A DNA stretch of 64,000 nt from CAWAMR01 sp963783095 (GCA_963783095.1 CAWAMR010000002.1:1488001-1552000); one strand, 5' to 3'; shown: positions 1 through 10,475, numbered from the stretch's first letter. The notes: generated from the sequence alone by a model not told the origin. Program-made: numbers and translations.

Positions 1-413
1 AAAACTACCTGCCGATCGTCGATACCGCCGTGTCGGCCCTGTTCCAGGATCTCGACGATCGCGGCCTGCTGGGAACGACGCTGGTGGTGCTGTGCGGCGA
101 GTTCAGCCGGACGCCGAAGATGAACGACGGCGGCAATGGCGGCAAACCGAGGAGCATGGGCACGCCGGGCCGCGACCACTGGGGCAATTCGATGTTCTGC
201 CTCATGGGCGGCGGCGGCGTCAAGGGCGGCCAGATCGTCGGCTCCACCGATCGCCTGGGCGAACGACCCAAAGACGCGCCGTGACGCCGTGCAACATCCA
301 CGCCACGATTTACCAGGTCCTGGGCATCGATCCCAAGGTTGCAGTTGCTCGATCCGAGCGGCCGGCCCGTAAACGTCTTGGATGATCCGGAGCCGATTCG
401 CGAATTGCTGTGA
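1..413 (+). CDS. DUF1501 family protein, C-terminal part
   Basis: This is the C-terminal ~135 codons of a DUF1501 protein, a sulfatase-like secreted family very common in planctomycetes; the N-terminus lies outside the window. The segment VVLCGEFSRTPKMN, then GRDHW and GGGVKGGQIVGSTD, matches the same region of the complete DUF1501 protein at 16404-17786. The frame changes near position 284 and returns near 339, so the ending (CNIHATIYQVLGID, then LLDPSGRPVNVLDD and a TGA at 411-413) must be read across two compensating indels. The family motifs survive, so sequencing error is likelier than decay. The biochemical role of DUF1501 proteins is unproven; export by Tat is usual for the family, but the signal is not visible here. 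Confidence 0.85.
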
Positions 414-474
414 TTATTCAATATGCCGGTCGCTCCGGTTCCGTTGTGTTCAACCGACCGGCTCAGATTGAACC

Positions 475-3400
475 TCAAGTCAGTATAAGTTCCCGTTCGG
501 CGTCGCGCTCTCGGTCTTGCCTTTCCATATCCCGGAGATCGCGAAGCACGCGCTGTGCCCATTTTCGCAGTCCGACCAAGCGCGTATTCCGTGCGACTTC
601 GTCCAGTATCCCAATCTTTTTCTCCCATCGTTTGGCGAAATTCCCCATAAAAACTCCAGAAACGAAAGACGAGAACGCTGCCGAATCCACCGATCGGCTT
701 TTCCGATATCGGTCGATGAGTTTGGCCGCCAAAGAGTTATCGGCAAGAAAATGCAAATTCAAAAGTCGCACCAAATTACTTGCGCGAGTTTGCGGCTCAC
801 GAGCTGCCCAAGCGAGCATTGCGTCGTGCGGAAGACGTTCGATGAGTCCCTTTGGAAAGCCAATCAGAAACAGGGAAACATGCGGATGCGTTTCGAGTAC
901 TTTCGCCAGTTCCGCCCAAACGCCCTCCGGGTCGCGTGCGACACACTCCGACAAAATCGTCGCCGCAAGAGTGCCCTCAATAAACCAATTCTCCTGGTCA
1001 TTGTGGTTATCGGAAACTTGTGCAGCAAATATTGCCCGGCTAATTGACGACCCATGCTTTGCAACCAGAGCCTTTGCAACGTCAGACCAGGCTGTATGCC
1101 GAGGCGCTGCGGATTAGCTGCGGGTCACAAGCCAACTCCAGTGCCAACGAGTCGCAAGGCTCCACATCCTGCGGAAAATGGTGAAACCGAAAACGAACCA
1201 TGCGCAGTGCGGTTTCGCGAAGCGGCGGCAACTGCGCAAGCGCGCGAGTAACTCGATGAATGGTTGCACGGACATCTTTTGTGACCAAGAGGAGTAGCCC
1301 AGACAACTATATGCGGTTTCCGGCAGTCGCCCGCGATCGAGAAGGCGGAAAATGCGACTAACACCCGAATCCGTAGGTTCTGTTCGCCAGGTAATTTCGA
1401 GAACCAAAGGGTCGTCACCTGCCTCAGATTGGAATTGCTTTTCGATCCAACTCTCCAGCCATCCTGAAGCGTGATGCTTGGCGAACGCAATCAAATAGGC
1501 AGCAGTGAATCGAAGATCCGGTCCACGATCGCCTACACAAGTCACGCGCTCAAACAATTGCCCTTTGCGGTCGTGCTCTCCCAAAAGCTGTCCAAATTCC
1601 CAGCAACTGTTGGCTTTTCCTGAAGTTAGCCATTCAAAAAACTCGGAGACAAGTTCTGGCCGCGTAATGAATTCCCGTGCGAGCAGCAGAAGTTGATCGG
1701 AAGCAGACTTGAAGTCCCAGTTTTCTTTTCCCACGTATTGGCGCAACCGACCTGCCAAGGAACCGTCGGTGAGTTCTTTCTGAAGTCCCGATAGGGCCGT
1801 CAATGCCGGCACCGAGGTGCCATTGGCCGTCGCATGAGCATCCAGCATTTCGGCCACACGAGTACGAAGTCGTTCTTTTCGAGATGGATAGGCACGCGCT
1901 ACAGATCTTGCTAACTCGACGACTTCCTCGATGAATCCGGCGAATAGCATGGGACCAATTAAACGGATCGTTGCCTCGGCCAGTGTTTGTTCAAGTTCTG
2001 GGGTTGCCCGGCGCGTCAAAGCCGCCAGATGCGCAAGTGCCTCGCGGCGGATTGCGCAAGCTGCGCTTTGGCTCTCCGGATGCCATTGCCGTTCTACCAC
2101 CCGAGAATGGTGTTTTTCCCCATGCAGCATTCGGCTTTCATTTAAGTTGCAAGCAGCCCCAAGCGCATTGACAGCAAGCTGGCTGTAGGCCGGATCCGGT
2201 CGAGCCATCAATTCTTCGAGCAACGACAAGCGTTCGGCAAATGGAACAGATGTGCCGCCCAGATACACTTGAAAGCGATCGCAAAACTCGCCCGTGGAAT
2301 TGTTCGTCCAGGACTCGTTTTCAGCAACCGCCAATTCAGCAAGGGCAAACATCGCGTCCTCGAAAGACTCTTGCGGCCAGGCGAGTTGAACCAGTTTCCA
2401 AACGACTTCTCGTCGGCCTTCTACGAATTGCAGTCTTTCTTCAAGAGACGCCGCTTCCAAAGCGCGACGAATTCCCGCTGCCGCTCGGGCCGGATCTGCC
2501 AGCGCCAAATGAGCCCAGCGACGGGCCGAATCTCGATGCGCAAAGTCAGCGAGAGAAAAAAAAGGTTTAGTTCCTCCTGGCACCAGCGCTTGGCTGCGGG
2601 AAACCCTGCCAATTCGCCCAGCCTTTGATAGAAGGCGTCTCGCGCGGCTTCGGTCGGCAATATCGCGGGTATTTCACGCAACCGTTCACCATAAATCTCA
2701 ATCGCTTCCAACGCCAGGTACAGAGCGAGTGGGCGCGGGGAGATGTAACGATAGCGCCCTCCGGGCGGGGCAATTCCCAGTCGATCGTGCAGACGATGAA
2801 CATCGTTCTTTACCTTTAACCAATCCATCTTGAGCAACTGAGCCACTGCTTGTCCTTCTTGCTCCAGGTCTCCATTCCAGCCGATGCGCGTCAGCAGCGC
2901 CACGACATGCAACGATTGCCGAACATTGTCGTGGTCGCCCTTTCCGAGCAAGCGATCCATCAGCTCGCGGAATGCACCTCGTTGACGCAACAATTCCAAA
3001 CCCTGAATGTCGGGATTCAGATCCAGCGCGTCGCACACCATGCGGGCGAGTTTGACGTAGCCGTCTGCAAATCGAACGACGAATTCTCTGTGCTCCAATG
3101 GGAGTTTTGGTGCCATCTCCTGCACGATTTGGCGCATGGGCTCCAACTCAAGGGGCAACAGCGCTTTCTCTTGAATTGCAGGGGAGGAAAAATTCGACGC
3201 CTTCCCAATTGTGATGAGGCGAAGCCGGCCTTCTGCAAGGAGAAGTTGTTGATTCAGCAAGGGCACCGCTTCAGACGGTGTCTCGTCCACGACAATGAGG
3301 GCGTGACTGCGAATTTCGCGTAACTGCGCAATATATCCGAGCAATTCCGGGCGATATGCTTGAAAGTAAAGGACGTGCCCGCGCAAATCCGGCGATCGTC

Positions 3401-4111
3401 CTATTTCCAGCGCGAAGCGCGTCTTGCCAACGCCTGGAGGACCTGCGATGTGAAGGTGCTGCAACTTCCCCATTGCAAAACCGAGTCCAGCCCGAATTTC
3501 ATCGAGCTGCTTCGTCACCGACCCGGTTTGGTGGAAGGCCAGAGTGAATTGCTGGTTATTCTCCCAATTCTCGATCAGAAGGGTTTCTGCCGGCAGTCCC
3601 AGATATCTGCTTGCCAAGGCAGCGTGGCTCGCACACCAATCGGCCAGTTGCTCGCAGGTATAGACGTAGATCCTGTCCGTGGGCAACCGTGATCTTCTTG
3701 CCTCTCTTCGTAGAACCGCCAGCCGATCATCGATAGCTTTCTTACCGCTGGCGTAACTGGCCACCACGATGTATGCGCCACCTGCCTTCAACACACGGCG
3801 CGGAATAGACTTGCGAACCTCGCCTCTCAGTTTGCTCGGCTGCCCGGCCTTGCCGCTCTTAAACTGCCAGCAAGTTTCCACCTTTGGTATCCAGTCGGTC
3901 CTTGGGGCATCATGGTGCGGAGTTGAACCATCACAGCCCTCGTCGCCTGAATCCAGATTGTCGCTGACGTGGATCTGGCTGGCCGGTAGGCCCAGCAATT
4001 CTCCTTCGGCGCGAAAAGCTCACGCATCAAGTCGTGAAGCCCCTCTTTATCGAGGCTACGGAAGAACTTAGGGGGCGGCCGAAGACTGGATGGAAGCTCT
4101 CGTGACATCAT
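475..4111 (-). CDS. Restriction-endonuclease-like + P-loop NTPase + helical-repeat protein (STAND/Avs-like architecture)
   Basis: About 1,210 codons, read across several frame changes (near 4010 at a T run, near 2555 at an A run of 8-9, near 1240 and near 1100). The N-terminus starts at ATG 4109-4111. It carries a PD-(D/E)XK-like pattern: an acidic loop DSGDEGCDG (about 3950-3927), then the strand CWQFKSG (about 3872-3852), giving D...QxK. A P-loop follows, GPPGVGKT (about 3443-3420), with a Walker B strand ALIVVDE (about 3302-3282). The remaining ~850 residues are Leu/Ala-rich and look helical. N-terminal nuclease, central NTPase and long helical C-terminus is the layout of Avs-type STAND sensors, but no family-level match can be claimed without a search. 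It follows moaA on the same strand with a 75-bp gap. An ATP-driven DNA repair or restriction role is an alternative. Confidence 0.6.
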
Positions 4112-4186
4112 TCATCTCAATATCACATATATCTGAAATCGCAGCGCTCTGTCGTTCAATCATTCCCAATATTCTATGACTCGCTT

Positions 4187-5176
4187 TCATCCTCCAATCG
4201 CGTGCATGGTCCGCAGGGGCTTCACGAATCGCGCGGTGTTGATCTCGTGCCCTTCCCACTTCGAGGCGATGTTTCTGCGAACCGTTTCCGCCAGAGCGGC
4301 ATCGTCGTGCGCGCTGCGCAACAAAGGCTTGACATCGACTTCATCGAGCGCAAACAGACAATTGCGGAGTTTCCCATCGGCCGTCAGCCGAACGCGGTTG
4401 CAGCTTCGGCAGAATGGGCGCGATACCGAGGCAATGATGCCAAACCTGCCGCCGCCGTCGGCGTAGAGAAAATCCATCGCCGGGCGCGAGGATCGTAATC
4501 CGGCGCGGGAATAATGGAGCCGAACTCGCTTTCCAGCAGTTCGAGCAACTCGTGGGCGGAGAAGACTTTTTCGCGTTCCCACTTGTCCGCACCGATCGGC
4601 ATATACTCGATGAAGCGCATCTCGAAGCCGTTGTCGCGGGCAAAACGAGCCAGCGCGACGGCATCCGATTCAATGTAGCCTCGCATGCTCACCGCGTTGA
4701 TCTTGATGGGGTCGAAACCGAGTTTCTTCGGCCGCCATCAAGCCTTCGACCACCCTATCCACGCCGTCGCGCCGGGTCAATTCGCGGAATCGATCGGGGT
4801 CGAGCGTATCGAGACTGACATTGAGCCGATGCAACCCGGCATCCCGCAAGGCCGCAGCGTTCTGGGACAGCAGAATACCATTGGTCGTCACGCCGATGTC
4901 GTGGATTCCGGGAACCTCGACCAGCATGGCGACCAGTCGATGCAAGTCGCGCCGCATCAAGGGTTCGCCGCCCGTAAGGCGAATCTTGTCGATTCCCAGC
5001 GGCACGACAACCTTCACAAAGTGTGCAATCTCCTCAAACGTCAACAACTCGGACTTTTCGCGGAAAACAACCTCTTCCGGCATGCAGTAGGTGCAGCGCA
5101 GATTGCAGCGATCCGTCACCGAAATACGCAGGTTATTGTGAATCCGTCCATAGGAATCGATTAGTTGAGTATCCAT
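4187..5176 (-). CDS. moaA: GTP 3',8-cyclase (molybdenum cofactor biosynthesis)
   Basis: Radical-SAM enzyme that converts GTP to 3',8-cyclo-GTP, the first step of molybdopterin synthesis. The radical-SAM cluster motif CNLRCTYC is near the N-terminus, followed by RLTGGEPL and the strand NVSLDTLD. The C-terminal cluster motif CRSCNRV...RNC has the expected C-x2-C-x13-C spacing, and the protein ends in Gly-Gly, which MoaA needs for activity. The frame breaks near 4730 and again between 4480 and 4400, yet motifs on both sides are intact, so sequencing indels are likely. The ATG (5174-5176) has no ribosome binding site of its own: its A is the last base of the hairpin repeat that fills the gap after the upstream esterase gene. 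No other moa gene lies in the window. Confidence 0.93.
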
Positions 5177-5256
5177 AGTGTTCGGTGTTCGGTGTTCAGT
5201 GTTCAGTGTTCAGCAATGTCTTGAACTGAAAACGGAAAACGGAAAACTGAACACTA
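5176..5256. repeat. Inverted tandem-repeat element, TAGTG...CACTA ends
   Basis: The left arm repeats GTGTTCG/GTGTTCA with a 7-base period; the right arm carries the complementary CTGAACAC preceded by AACGGAAAAC repeats. The ends are TAGTG (5176-5180) and CACTA (5252-5256). On the minus strand the element supplies the TAG stop of the esterase gene and the A of the moaA start codon, so it exactly fills the intergenic gap. Confidence 0.85.
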
Positions 5257-6135
5257 TTTATTTCGTTTCCATTCCGAATGCTTGGCGATGAAATCGAGCA
5301 TCGCGGCCGAGGCCGGGTCGGTCGCATCGACCGCCAATTTGATGATGATCGTGAAGTGATCGCGTTTCTCGATCTTCAACACCGCGGTTTCGCATTTGCA
5401 TTCTTTCAGTTTAGCATGGAAGTCCTCCGCCATCTTGCCCATTGTTGGAAAATCCTGATCGGCGTAGATCACAAGGAATGGGGGTAACTTCTCCTTGACG
5501 TTGTTGATCGGCGAAGCTGCCTTGCATGCTTTCTCATCCGTTCCGAACTGGTTCTTGAACACGAAAAAATCGTGGCGAATCTCGTACACACCGCTTATAG
5601 GAATTACCCCGCGAATGTCGGCGAAACCGAGCTTGTGAGCTTTCAGATAGCTCTCATCGGTGGCCAAGAGCGCCACCAGATGCCCGCCTGCGGAGTGACC
5701 GGTGATGAAAATCCGATCTTTCCTGCCGCCGTATTTCTCGATGTTGTCGTGTACCCACGCGAATGCCGATGCCACGTCCTTGATATGGTCGGGATGCTTG
5801 ATTTTGCCGTCGTTGCCGCTCAGGCGATAATTGATCAATACCGCGCCGATGCCCTGTTCGGCGAAGGTGGAGCCGAGCGAAGCGTAAAGAGCCTTGTTGC
5901 CCGATCTCCACGCTCCCCCGTGAACGAAGAAGAGGACCGGAAAGTCCTTTTGACCCTTGGGCGTGTAAATATCGAGTTTGTGCCGAACGGAATCGGCATC
6001 CTTGTCGCTGCGATAAGCGATATTGAGATTCTTCTCGACCGCGAATTTGACGTGCGTTTTCTCATCGGCGTAACTCGGCGCGGATGAAACGAAAAGTAAG
6101 AGGAAAACGGTCGATAAAGGCATGAACCGATGCAT
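5254..6135 (-). CDS. Secreted alpha/beta hydrolase (BD-FAE-like esterase)
   Basis: 293 residues with an N-terminal Sec signal peptide (hydrophobic segment to about residue 23, ending PSYADE). It has the oxyanion-hole motif HGGAW, the nucleophile elbow GHSAGGH with catalytic Ser, an acid candidate in YADQDFP and a catalytic His candidate in KRDHFT. This is the fold of carboxylesterases/acetylxylan-type esterases common in planctomycetes; the natural substrate cannot be read from sequence. Its stop codon TAG (5254-5256) is the end of a hairpin repeat, and moaA begins at the other end of that repeat, so the two may be co-transcribed. The start at 6135 gives a good signal peptide. Confidence 0.85.
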   Translation of the reverse strand: MHRFMPLSTVFLLLFVSSAPSYADEKTHVKFAVEKNLNIAYRSDKDADSVRHKLDIYTPKGQKDFPVLFFVHGGAWRSGNKALYASLGSTFAEQGIGAVLINYRLSGNDGKIKHPDHIKDVASAFAWVHDNIEKYGGRKDRIFITGHSAGGHLVALLATDESYLKAHKLGFADIRGVIPISGVYEIRHDFFVFKNQFGTDEKACKAASPINNVKEKLPPFLVIYADQDFPTMGKMAEDFHAKLKECKCETAVLKIEKRDHFTIIIKLAVDATDPASAAMLDFIAKHSEWKRNK

Positions 6136-6866
6136 GTTGGCATCCCCGGCGTAAACGATTGATGACCCAAAATTATTCTACTCCGCAACCGAGAAGGAGT
6201 TTCGGGTAAATCGTCGATCCGAAAACCAAATTGTGTAGCAAATTGTAGCATGGCGTTCGGTAATTCGTTCGTTCGCATTTACGATCATTCATGTACAAGC
6301 CGATTTTTGTAGCAACCCAGCCCGCCGGACGAACCCCATTCATCAAAGAACTTCGTCAGTGTATCAAATCGATAATCGTTTGATCAACTGCCATGTTCTT
6401 TGGAAGCAATTTGTAGCGTCTGCGCCCGATCACGGGCCCTCATCTGAAAGTAACTTCGCCAGAATATCAAATCAATAATCGTTGGATTGAGGCGAAGTTT
6501 CTTGGAAGCATGTCAGTTCGCCGCCTCGTTTGTTTGGTCATTCAATCGTTGATCAACAAACCAATTTGTGTAGCAATTTGTAGCAGAGGCTTCGATAAAA
6601 CGATCGCCCGTATTTACGATCATTGCTGAATAAGCCATTTTTTTTGTAGCAATTTGTAGCGTCTGCGCCCGATCACGGGCCCTCATCTGAAAGTAACTTC
6701 GCCAGAATATCAAATTTATAATCGTTAGATTGAAGCGAAGTTACTTGGAAGCACGGCATTCGTGAATTCGTTTGTTCATATTTGCGATCTTTGATGTACA
6801 AACCGATTCTTGTAGCAATTTGTAGCGTCTGCGCCCGATGCTCGGGCCCTCATCAGCAAAGAACTT
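6136..6866. repeat. Palindromic ~90-bp repeat array, left part (no gene)
   Basis: No coding sequence seen. Units at about 6313-6407, 6415-6510, 6658-6752 and a half unit 6824-6866 share a GC-rich hairpin (CTGCGCCCGA...CGGGCCCTCAT) followed by an AT-rich cruciform with nested arms: AACTTCGCC/GGCGAAGTT outside and ATCAAA/TTTGAT inside. Each ends CTTGGAAGC. The first copy has the longer outer arms CAAAGAAC/GTTCTTTG. Spacers between some units are also related to each other (ATTTACGATC..., TTTTTGTAGCAATTTGTAGC). The last half unit is interrupted by the IS110-type element that follows. Confidence 0.85.
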
Positions 6867-7122
6867 GATAAGCCTGCCGTGTATGGTGGTAGTAGCGGAT
6901 GCGGTCATGGCTCGGTAGTTCGTTGGTGCGTCAGACCCGTGCGGTCGGCCCGTTTTGTAGTTTGAGTCGGGGAGTCTTACGGCCTTATCATTGGTGACCG
7001 CACGATCGATGGGGTCGCAGCCGTTCGATCGTGACGTTTCCCGTTTGGAAGATTCGTGCGATTTGCCGTCTCCCCCCGCGCCGTTTTTACAATCCTCCTT
7101 TCCCTCCTTTGTGGAGACGGTT
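6867..7122 (+). ncRNA. Candidate bridge-RNA region of IS110-type copy 1
   Basis: Non-coding DNA between the left end of the IS and the transposase ATG. It is conserved in copy 2 and rich in potential stems, for example CGATCGATGGGGTCGCAGCC facing GTTCGATCG around 6999-7035. IS110-group elements encode a structured bridge RNA in this position that pairs with target and donor DNA. This is an inference from family knowledge. The segment TAGTTCGTTGG (about 6912-6922) resembles the right arm of the target repeat (TAGTTCTTGG), which may be coincidence. Confidence 0.4.
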
Positions 7123-8559
7123 ATGGTAGTGCCTTTCAACAAAAAACCCTCGCCCCAACAACGCTCAAGCAAAGCACGCATGCGTTGCGGCCCCGCTTCC
7201 TTTATTGTAACCCATCCTCATGCGGCCGGCATCGACGTCGGCAGCGAAACCCATTGGGTTTGCGTGGGCCAAACCGACGATCCCAACGACACCGATTTCG
7301 TTCGCGAATTCTCCGCCTACACCGCTGGCTTGCGGGAAATCGTCGCTTTTCTGCGTAAACACGGCGTCACCAGCGTCGCCATGGAAGCGACCGGCATCTA
7401 CTGGATTACGCTCTTCGAGATGCTCGTCACCGAAGGCTTCGAAGTGTTTCTCGTCGACGCCAGCTACACCAAGCAAGTCAAAGGCCGGCCCAAGACCGAC
7501 CGCCGCGACTGCCAATGGATCTATCGGCTGCATCGTGTCGGCCTGCTGTCCGCAGCCTTCCGGCCCAGCGCTGCCACCTGTGTCCTACGCAACTATCTGC
7601 GGCAACGCCATACCTTGATTCGCTCCAGCGCCCGCCACATCTTGCACATGCAAAAGGCGCTCGAACAGATGAACGTCAAGCTGACGGAAATCATCGCCGA
7701 CGTCAAGGGCCAGACCGGCCAACGCATCATTCAGGCGATTCTCGATGGCGAGCGTGATCCGCGAAAGCTCGCGCAACTGCGTGGCCCACGCTGCAAGCAG
7801 TCCGAAGACGAATTCGCCCGCGCTTTGGATGGTTCCTGGCGTGACGAACACCTCTTCAGCTTGCGCATCGCCTACGAGCTATGGCAAACCTATCAGCGCA
7901 AGCTCGACGAAGTCGATGCGAAAATCGCCGAGCAACTCGCAGCCATGAAGCTGGAGCGGCCACTGCCGGAATTGCCGCCCGATCCCAAACCGCATTCCAA
8001 CGGCGGCGTCAACTATCCCGCTTTCGATGTCCGCGCCGCCATTTACGGGGTCGTGGGCATGGACCTGACGGCCATCGAAGGGATCGCGGATATGACCGCG
8101 TTGACGCTTCTGGGCGAAGTGGGCACGGACGTATCGAAGTTCCCAACCGTGCAGCATTTCACCAGTTGGCTGGGTCTGTGCCCGAGCCTGAAGAAAACCG
8201 GCGGCAAGGTGAAATCGAGTGCCACCCGGCCCGGCGTAAACCGAGCGGCCCAGGCGCTGCGTCTGGCCGCCAACAGCCTGTGGCATTCCCAAAGCGCTAT
8301 GGGTGCGTACTACCGGAGGATGAAGGCACGCCTGGGCGCGCCGAAAGCGATCACGGCGGCCGCTCGCAAACTGGCCGAACGGGTTTACCACGCTTTGAAA
8401 TACGGCTTGCCCTACGTGCAACAATCCGAAGAGCAGTACGACGCCATGACCCAGGCACGGCAATTCAAGTCCCTGCAACGTCGAGCACGCCAGTTGGGTT
8501 ATGAGTTGCACGCCACCGAAAAGCAAGCGAACCAACCGACAACGAAACCAACCCCCTAA
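7123..8559 (+). CDS. IS110 family transposase (DEDD), copy 1
   Basis: 478 residues from the ATG at 7123, chosen because GGAG lies seven bases upstream and residues before it are not conserved in character. The N-terminal RuvC-like DEDD domain shows GIDVGSETHW (first Asp), MEATGIYW (Glu) and KTDRRDCQW (paired Asp). The C-terminal Transposase_20 domain shows GIADMTALTLLGEVG and SWLGLCPSL...TGG. IS110 enzymes insert their element through a Holliday-junction-like intermediate guided by an RNA made by the element. The protein is nearly identical to copy 2, differing mostly in the first ~30 residues, which points to recent duplication. Confidence 0.93.
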   Translation: MVVPFNKKPSPQQRSSKARMRCGPASFIVTHPHAAGIDVGSETHWVCVGQTDDPNDTDFVREFSAYTAGLREIVAFLRKHGVTSVAMEATGIYWITLFEMLVTEGFEVFLVDASYTKQVKGRPKTDRRDCQWIYRLHRVGLLSAAFRPSAATCVLRNYLRQRHTLIRSSARHILHMQKALEQMNVKLTEIIADVKGQTGQRIIQAILDGERDPRKLAQLRGPRCKQSEDEFARALDGSWRDEHLFSLRIAYELWQTYQRKLDEVDAKIAEQLAAMKLERPLPELPPDPKPHSNGGVNYPAFDVRAAIYGVVGMDLTAIEGIADMTALTLLGEVGTDVSKFPTVQHFTSWLGLCPSLKKTGGKVKSSATRPGVNRAAQALRLAANSLWHSQSAMGAYYRRMKARLGAPKAITAAARKLAERVYHALKYGLPYVQQSEEQYDAMTQARQFKSLQRRARQLGYELHATEKQANQPTTKPTP

Positions 8560-8733
8560 TCACGCTCGGCGACCGGCAACAACCAAAAATGCGGCAGAGC
8601 AGCCAGCAACCCCACGACACGACGTCAAAAAAGGCAAGAAACCGCCTTCGCGTGGAAGGTACGCCCACAGCAACCCAATCAATCAACCCAAGCAAAAACA
8701 CTCTTCCGCTCAAAACAACATCTCACCAAAAAG

Positions 8734-8788
8734 AAGTTCTTTGGAAGCGGCTGCGCCCGATGCTCGGGCCCTCATCAGCAAAGAACTT
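8734..8788. repeat. Junction of two half repeat units between the IS copies
   Basis: This 55-bp spacer holds the right end of one palindromic unit (AAGTTCTTTGGAAGCG) directly followed by the left half of the next (CTGCGCCCGATGCTCGGGCC, then CAAAGAACTT). The two IS copies therefore sit in adjacent repeat units at the same relative position. Confidence 0.8.
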
Positions 8789-9041
8789 GGTAAGCCTGCC
8801 GTGTATGGTGGTAGTAGCGGATGCGGTCATGGCTCGGTCGTTCGTTGGTGCGTCAGACCCGTGCGGTCGGCCCGTTTTGTAGTTTGAGCCGGGGAGTCTT
8901 ACGGCCTTATCACTGGTGACCGCACGATCGATGAGGTCGCAGCCGTTCGATCGTGACGTTTCCCGTTTGGAAGATTCGTGCGATTTGCCGTCTCCCCCCG
9001 CGCCGTTTTTACAATCCTCCTTTCCCTTTGTGGAGACGGTC
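8789..9041 (+). ncRNA. Candidate bridge-RNA region of IS110-type copy 2
   Basis: Same 5' non-coding segment as in copy 1 with a few substitutions, for example TCGTTCGTTGG in place of TAGTTCGTTGG and GATGAGGTCG in place of GATGGGGTCG. The call rests on position and conservation only. Confidence 0.4.
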
Positions 9042-10475
9042 ATGGTGGTGCCTTTCAACAAAAAACGTTCGCCCCAACCACACGCAAGCAAAGTTCGCCC
9101 GCGTTGCGCCTCTTCGTTTAATGTAACCCATTCTCATGCGGCCGGCATCGACATCGGCAGCGAAACCCATTGGGTTTGCGCGGGTCAAACCGACGATCCC
9201 AACGACACCGATTTCGTTCGCGAATTCTCCACCTACACCGCTGGCTTGCGGGAAATCGTCGCTTTTCTGCGTAAACACGGCGTCACCAGCGTCGCCATGG
9301 AAGCGACCGGCATCTACTGGATTACGCTCTTCGAGATGCTCGTCACCGAAGGCTTCGAAGTGTTTCTCGTCGACGCCAGCTACACCAAGCAAGTCAAAGG
9401 CCGGCCCAAGACCGACCGCCGCGACTGCCAATGGATCTATCGGCTGCATCGTGTCGGCCTGCTGTCCGCAGCCTTCCGGCCCGACGCTGCCACCTGTGTC
9501 CTACGCAACTATCTGCGGCAACGCCATACCTTGATTCGCTCCAGCGCCCGCCACATCTTGCACATGCAAAAGGCGCTCGAACAGATGAACGTCAAGCTGA
9601 CGGAAATCATCGCCGACGTCAAGGGCCAGACCGGCCAACGCATCATTCAGGCGATTCTCGATGGCGAGCGTGATCCGCGAAAGCTCGCGCAACTGCGTGG
9701 CCCACGCTGCAAGCAGTCCGAAGACGAATTCGCCCGCGCTTTGGATGGTTCCTGGCGTGACGAACACCTCTTCAGCTTGCGCATCGCCTACGAGCTATGG
9801 CAAACCTATCAGCGCAAGCTCGACGAAGTCGATGCGAAAATCGCCGAGCAACTCGCAGCCATGAAGCTGGAGCGGCCACTGCCGGAATTGCCGCCCGATC
9901 CCAAACCGCATTCCAACGGCGGCGTCAACTATCCCGCTTTCGATGTCCGCGCCGCCATTTACGGGGTCGTGGGCATGGACCTGACGGCCATCGAAGGGAT
10001 CGCGGATATGACCGCGTTGACGCTTCTGGGCGAAGTGGGCACGGACGTATCGAAGTTCCCAACCGTGCAGCATTTCACCAGTTGGCTGGGTCTGTGCCCG
10101 AGCCTGAAGAAAACCGGCGGCAAGGTGAAATCGAGTGCCACCCGGCCCGGCGTAAACCGAGCGGCCCAGGCGCTGCGTCTGGCCGCCAACAGCCTGTGGC
10201 ATTCCCAAAGCGCTATGGGTGCGTACTACCGGAGGATGAAGGCACGCCTGGGCGCGCCCAAAGCGATCACGGCGGCCGCTCGCAAACTGGCCGAACGGGT
10301 TTACCACGCTTTGAAATACGGCTTGCCCTACGTGCAACAATCCGAAGAGCAGTACGACGCCATGACCCAGGCACGGCAATTCAAGTCCCTGCAACGTCGA
10401 GCACGCCAGTTGGGTTATGAGTTGCACGCCACCGAAAAGCAAGCGAACCAACCGACAACGAAACCAACCCCCTAA
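9042..10475 (+). CDS. IS110 family transposase (DEDD), copy 2
   Basis: 477 residues from the ATG at 9042, again preceded by GGAG at seven bases. The DEDD residues (GIDIGSETHW, MEATGIYW, KTDRRDCQW) and the Transposase_20 region are all present, so the enzyme looks intact. Differences from copy 1 cluster in the first 30 residues (KKRSPQPHASKVRPR against KKPSPQQRSSKARMR) plus a few single changes such as RPDAAT for RPSAAT. With both copies intact, either could mobilise the other. Confidence 0.93.
   Translation: MVVPFNKKRSPQPHASKVRPRCASSFNVTHSHAAGIDIGSETHWVCAGQTDDPNDTDFVREFSTYTAGLREIVAFLRKHGVTSVAMEATGIYWITLFEMLVTEGFEVFLVDASYTKQVKGRPKTDRRDCQWIYRLHRVGLLSAAFRPDAATCVLRNYLRQRHTLIRSSARHILHMQKALEQMNVKLTEIIADVKGQTGQRIIQAILDGERDPRKLAQLRGPRCKQSEDEFARALDGSWRDEHLFSLRIAYELWQTYQRKLDEVDAKIAEQLAAMKLERPLPELPPDPKPHSNGGVNYPAFDVRAAIYGVVGMDLTAIEGIADMTALTLLGEVGTDVSKFPTVQHFTSWLGLCPSLKKTGGKVKSSATRPGVNRAAQALRLAANSLWHSQSAMGAYYRRMKARLGAPKAITAAARKLAERVYHALKYGLPYVQQSEEQYDAMTQARQFKSLQRRARQLGYELHATEKQANQPTTKPTP

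Larger units (their letters stand above)
6867..8733 (+). mobile_element. IS110-type insertion sequence, copy 1
   Basis: About 1.87 kb. It contains one transposase gene, a ~255-bp 5' non-coding segment and a ~175-bp 3' non-coding segment. It is flanked by the perfect inverted 10-mers CAAAGAACTT (6857-6866) and AAGTTCTTTG (8734-8743). These are the outer arms of the host palindromic repeat, or the short subterminal repeats known in the IS1111 branch. The exact ends are my estimate from comparison with copy 2. No target-site duplication is expected for this family. Confidence 0.8.

Noticed and set aside
410..1117. 235-codon open frame on the plus strand
   Set aside because: It is antisense to the nuclease-NTPase gene, Ser/Arg-rich and without motifs; the minus-strand reading has coherent protein character.
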